NCBI GenBank assembly: GCA_902519845.1
Contig: CABYLQ010000001.1
Coordinates: 186,001 to 250,000 of the forward strand
DNA length: 64,000 nt
Source: an uncultured Candidatus Actinomarina sp.
GTDB lineage: Bacteria > Actinomycetota > Acidimicrobiia > Actinomarinales > Actinomarinaceae
Reading direction: 5' to 3'
The notes under the pieces are model-generated. The model was not told the origin of the DNA. It did no database searches and saw only the letters and a program-made list of their open reading frames with translations. Positions 63,123-64,000 of this stretch are shown here, in pieces; position 1 is the first letter of the stretch; every line of letters begins with the position of its first letter. A program made the position numbers and the translations under genes.

Positions 63123-64000
63123 TTAAGGTTTAGTTGTCTTTATATTTGCTCTAATAGAGTTAAGGTACAAGCCAACGACCACAAGGACACCTCCTACTAA
63201 AAAGAGAATTAATGGTGGCCATATGTTATCTGGCAATATTTCAGTAATTAATCTTGGTAAGTTGATGATAAGACCTAATCCTCCAATAAAAAAGATAACT
63301 TGTTCTGAAAGCTGGATGCTAGCCCAAACGTAAAATATAGAACCAAAGATAAGAATCAAAATAGTAATTATTTCACTATCAATCAAGTCTTCTATAAAAA
63401 TGATTGAACCAATTGAAACAGTTGTAGTTGATAAAAAATAACCTAGCCAACTTGGCTTGAGCAATGTTGAATAAGTATTGATACCCCAGACACTTCCAAT
63501 AGCAATAAGAAAAAGTCCTCCGGCCCACGGTTCAATGTTTGGAAAAATTAAATTTCCAGCAGCTCCTAAGAAAAAACATAAACAATAAAATAATCCAGCA
63601 TGTTGGAAAATTAGTTTTGTCCTCTGAAATAAATAAATTGCATATAAGAGAACAAAGAAAGATACAATAACATATAACAACTCTTCACTAACATCTATAA
63701 TCTCAGTTTCTTGAAGAATATTTATAGTAAAAGTTATAGTTGCACCAAACGAAATATTTGAGATTAAGAATAAAAATGAGCTCACTCTTTCAGTAGATTT
63801 AAAAATAAATAATTTTCCATCTTCTATCTTTTCGCTATATCCAGCTGCATAGAAAAGAAAATAAGTAGTTGTGATTAAAAGTCCTAGTTGAGCCCAGTAA
63901 GCAAGATTCATCCACAATAATGGAATTGTGCCTAGAAGGCCTGATAAAAGAAACAACCCTCCGATTAGTGTTATTGCTCTAGCAACTTTAGATTTTTGGT
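63123..64000 (-). CDS. Polytopic membrane protein, 5' end outside the window
   Basis: The frame is open to position 64000, and the codons upstream of the first in-frame TTG (63956) encode KSKVARAITLIGGLFLLSG, a continuing helix with basic N-side, so the gene probably begins outside the window. About nine further helices follow, with few charged residues. I do not recognise the family; a DUF2157-like membrane protein is possible. Confidence 0.7.
   Translation of the reverse strand, partial: QKSKVARAITLIGGLFLLSGLLGTIPLLWMNLAYWAQLGLLITTTYFLFYAAGYSEKIEDGKLFIFKSTERVSSFLFLISNISFGATITFTINILQETEIIDVSEELLYVIVSFFVLLYAIYLFQRTKLIFQHAGLFYCLCFFLGAAGNLIFPNIEPWAGGLFLIAIGSVWGINTYSTLLKPSWLGYFLSTTTVSIGSIIFIEDLIDSEIITILILIFGSIFYVWASIQLSEQVIFFIGGLGLIINLPRLITEILPDNIWPPLILFLVGGVLVVVGLYLNSIRANIKTTKP

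Noticed and set aside
1-64000. CRISPR arrays, insertion sequences, prophage genes or att sites
   Set aside because: No regularly spaced repeats, transposase, integrase or phage genes were seen; the window looks like core chromosome.

Overview
The window is AT-rich (roughly one third G+C by eye) and gene-dense, with many stop/start overlaps and frequent GTG and TTG starts. It looks like a streamlined, free-living actinobacterium close to the marine low-GC lineage of the 'Candidatus Actinomarina' type. Supporting features are a disA / carD-ispF-cysS-rlmB block in actinobacterial order, a DtxR/IdeR-family regulator, substrate-binding lipoproteins with acidic Thr/Ala-rich linkers after the lipid Cys (a Gram-positive habit), Rex, and a heliorhodopsin. 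The taxonomic placement is inference.

Layout. 1-318: 5' part of a polyprenyl diphosphate synthase on the minus strand. 0.4-2.9 kb: clpC. 3.0-8.0 kb: a BMP-type (nucleoside-like) ABC importer with a terminator after the binding-protein gene. 8.0-8.8 kb: a membrane-anchored zinc-ribbon protein. 8.9-13.2 kb: disA, carD, ispF, cysS, rlmB and tRNA-Thr(UGU); ispD is missing from its usual place. 13.2-18.9 kb: a membrane protein and a branched-chain-amino-acid-type ABC importer (livHMGF) convergent with its binding protein across a shared terminator. 18.9-20.3 kb: a CvpA-CAP fusion protein and a small hypothetical. 20.3-36.8 kb: rex, a geranylgeranyl-reductase-family flavoprotein and a complete 14-gene complex I operon (nuoA-N) preceded by a perfect Rex-box palindrome. 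36.8-40.9 kb: an ABC-2 exporter, a SRPBCC protein, a putative lipoprotein, thymidine kinase and small membrane proteins. 40.9-46.9 kb: a DtxR-like regulator, ferrochelatase, two tiny Cys-Pro peptides and a ferric-iron ABC importer; two copies of an 18-bp inverted repeat lie before the regulator and before the importer. 47.1-47.9 kb: heliorhodopsin. 48.0-49.1 kb: a phosphodiesterase-like hydrolase. 49.2-59.1 kb: a second complex I operon of 11 genes without nuoE, nuoF and nuoG. 59.1-60.2 kb: an NDUFAF7/MidA-type methyltransferase, a complex I assembly family. 60.2-64 kb: htpX, a rhodanese, a PfkB kinase and two hypothetical membrane proteins, the last cut by the window end.

How the parts fit. 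Respiration and iron dominate. Complex I-1 has the NADH-oxidising module and is probably controlled by Rex in response to NADH/NAD+. Complex I-2 has no NADH module, so another electron donor is expected. The methyltransferase directly after it matches a residue difference: the arginine methylated in mitochondrial NDUFS2 is present in NuoD2 (Arg65) and is Thr106 in NuoD1. The iron importer, ferrochelatase and DtxR-like regulator form an iron/heme group next to heliorhodopsin and the iron-sulfur-rich complex I-2. No gene-free stretch longer than 300 bases was found.
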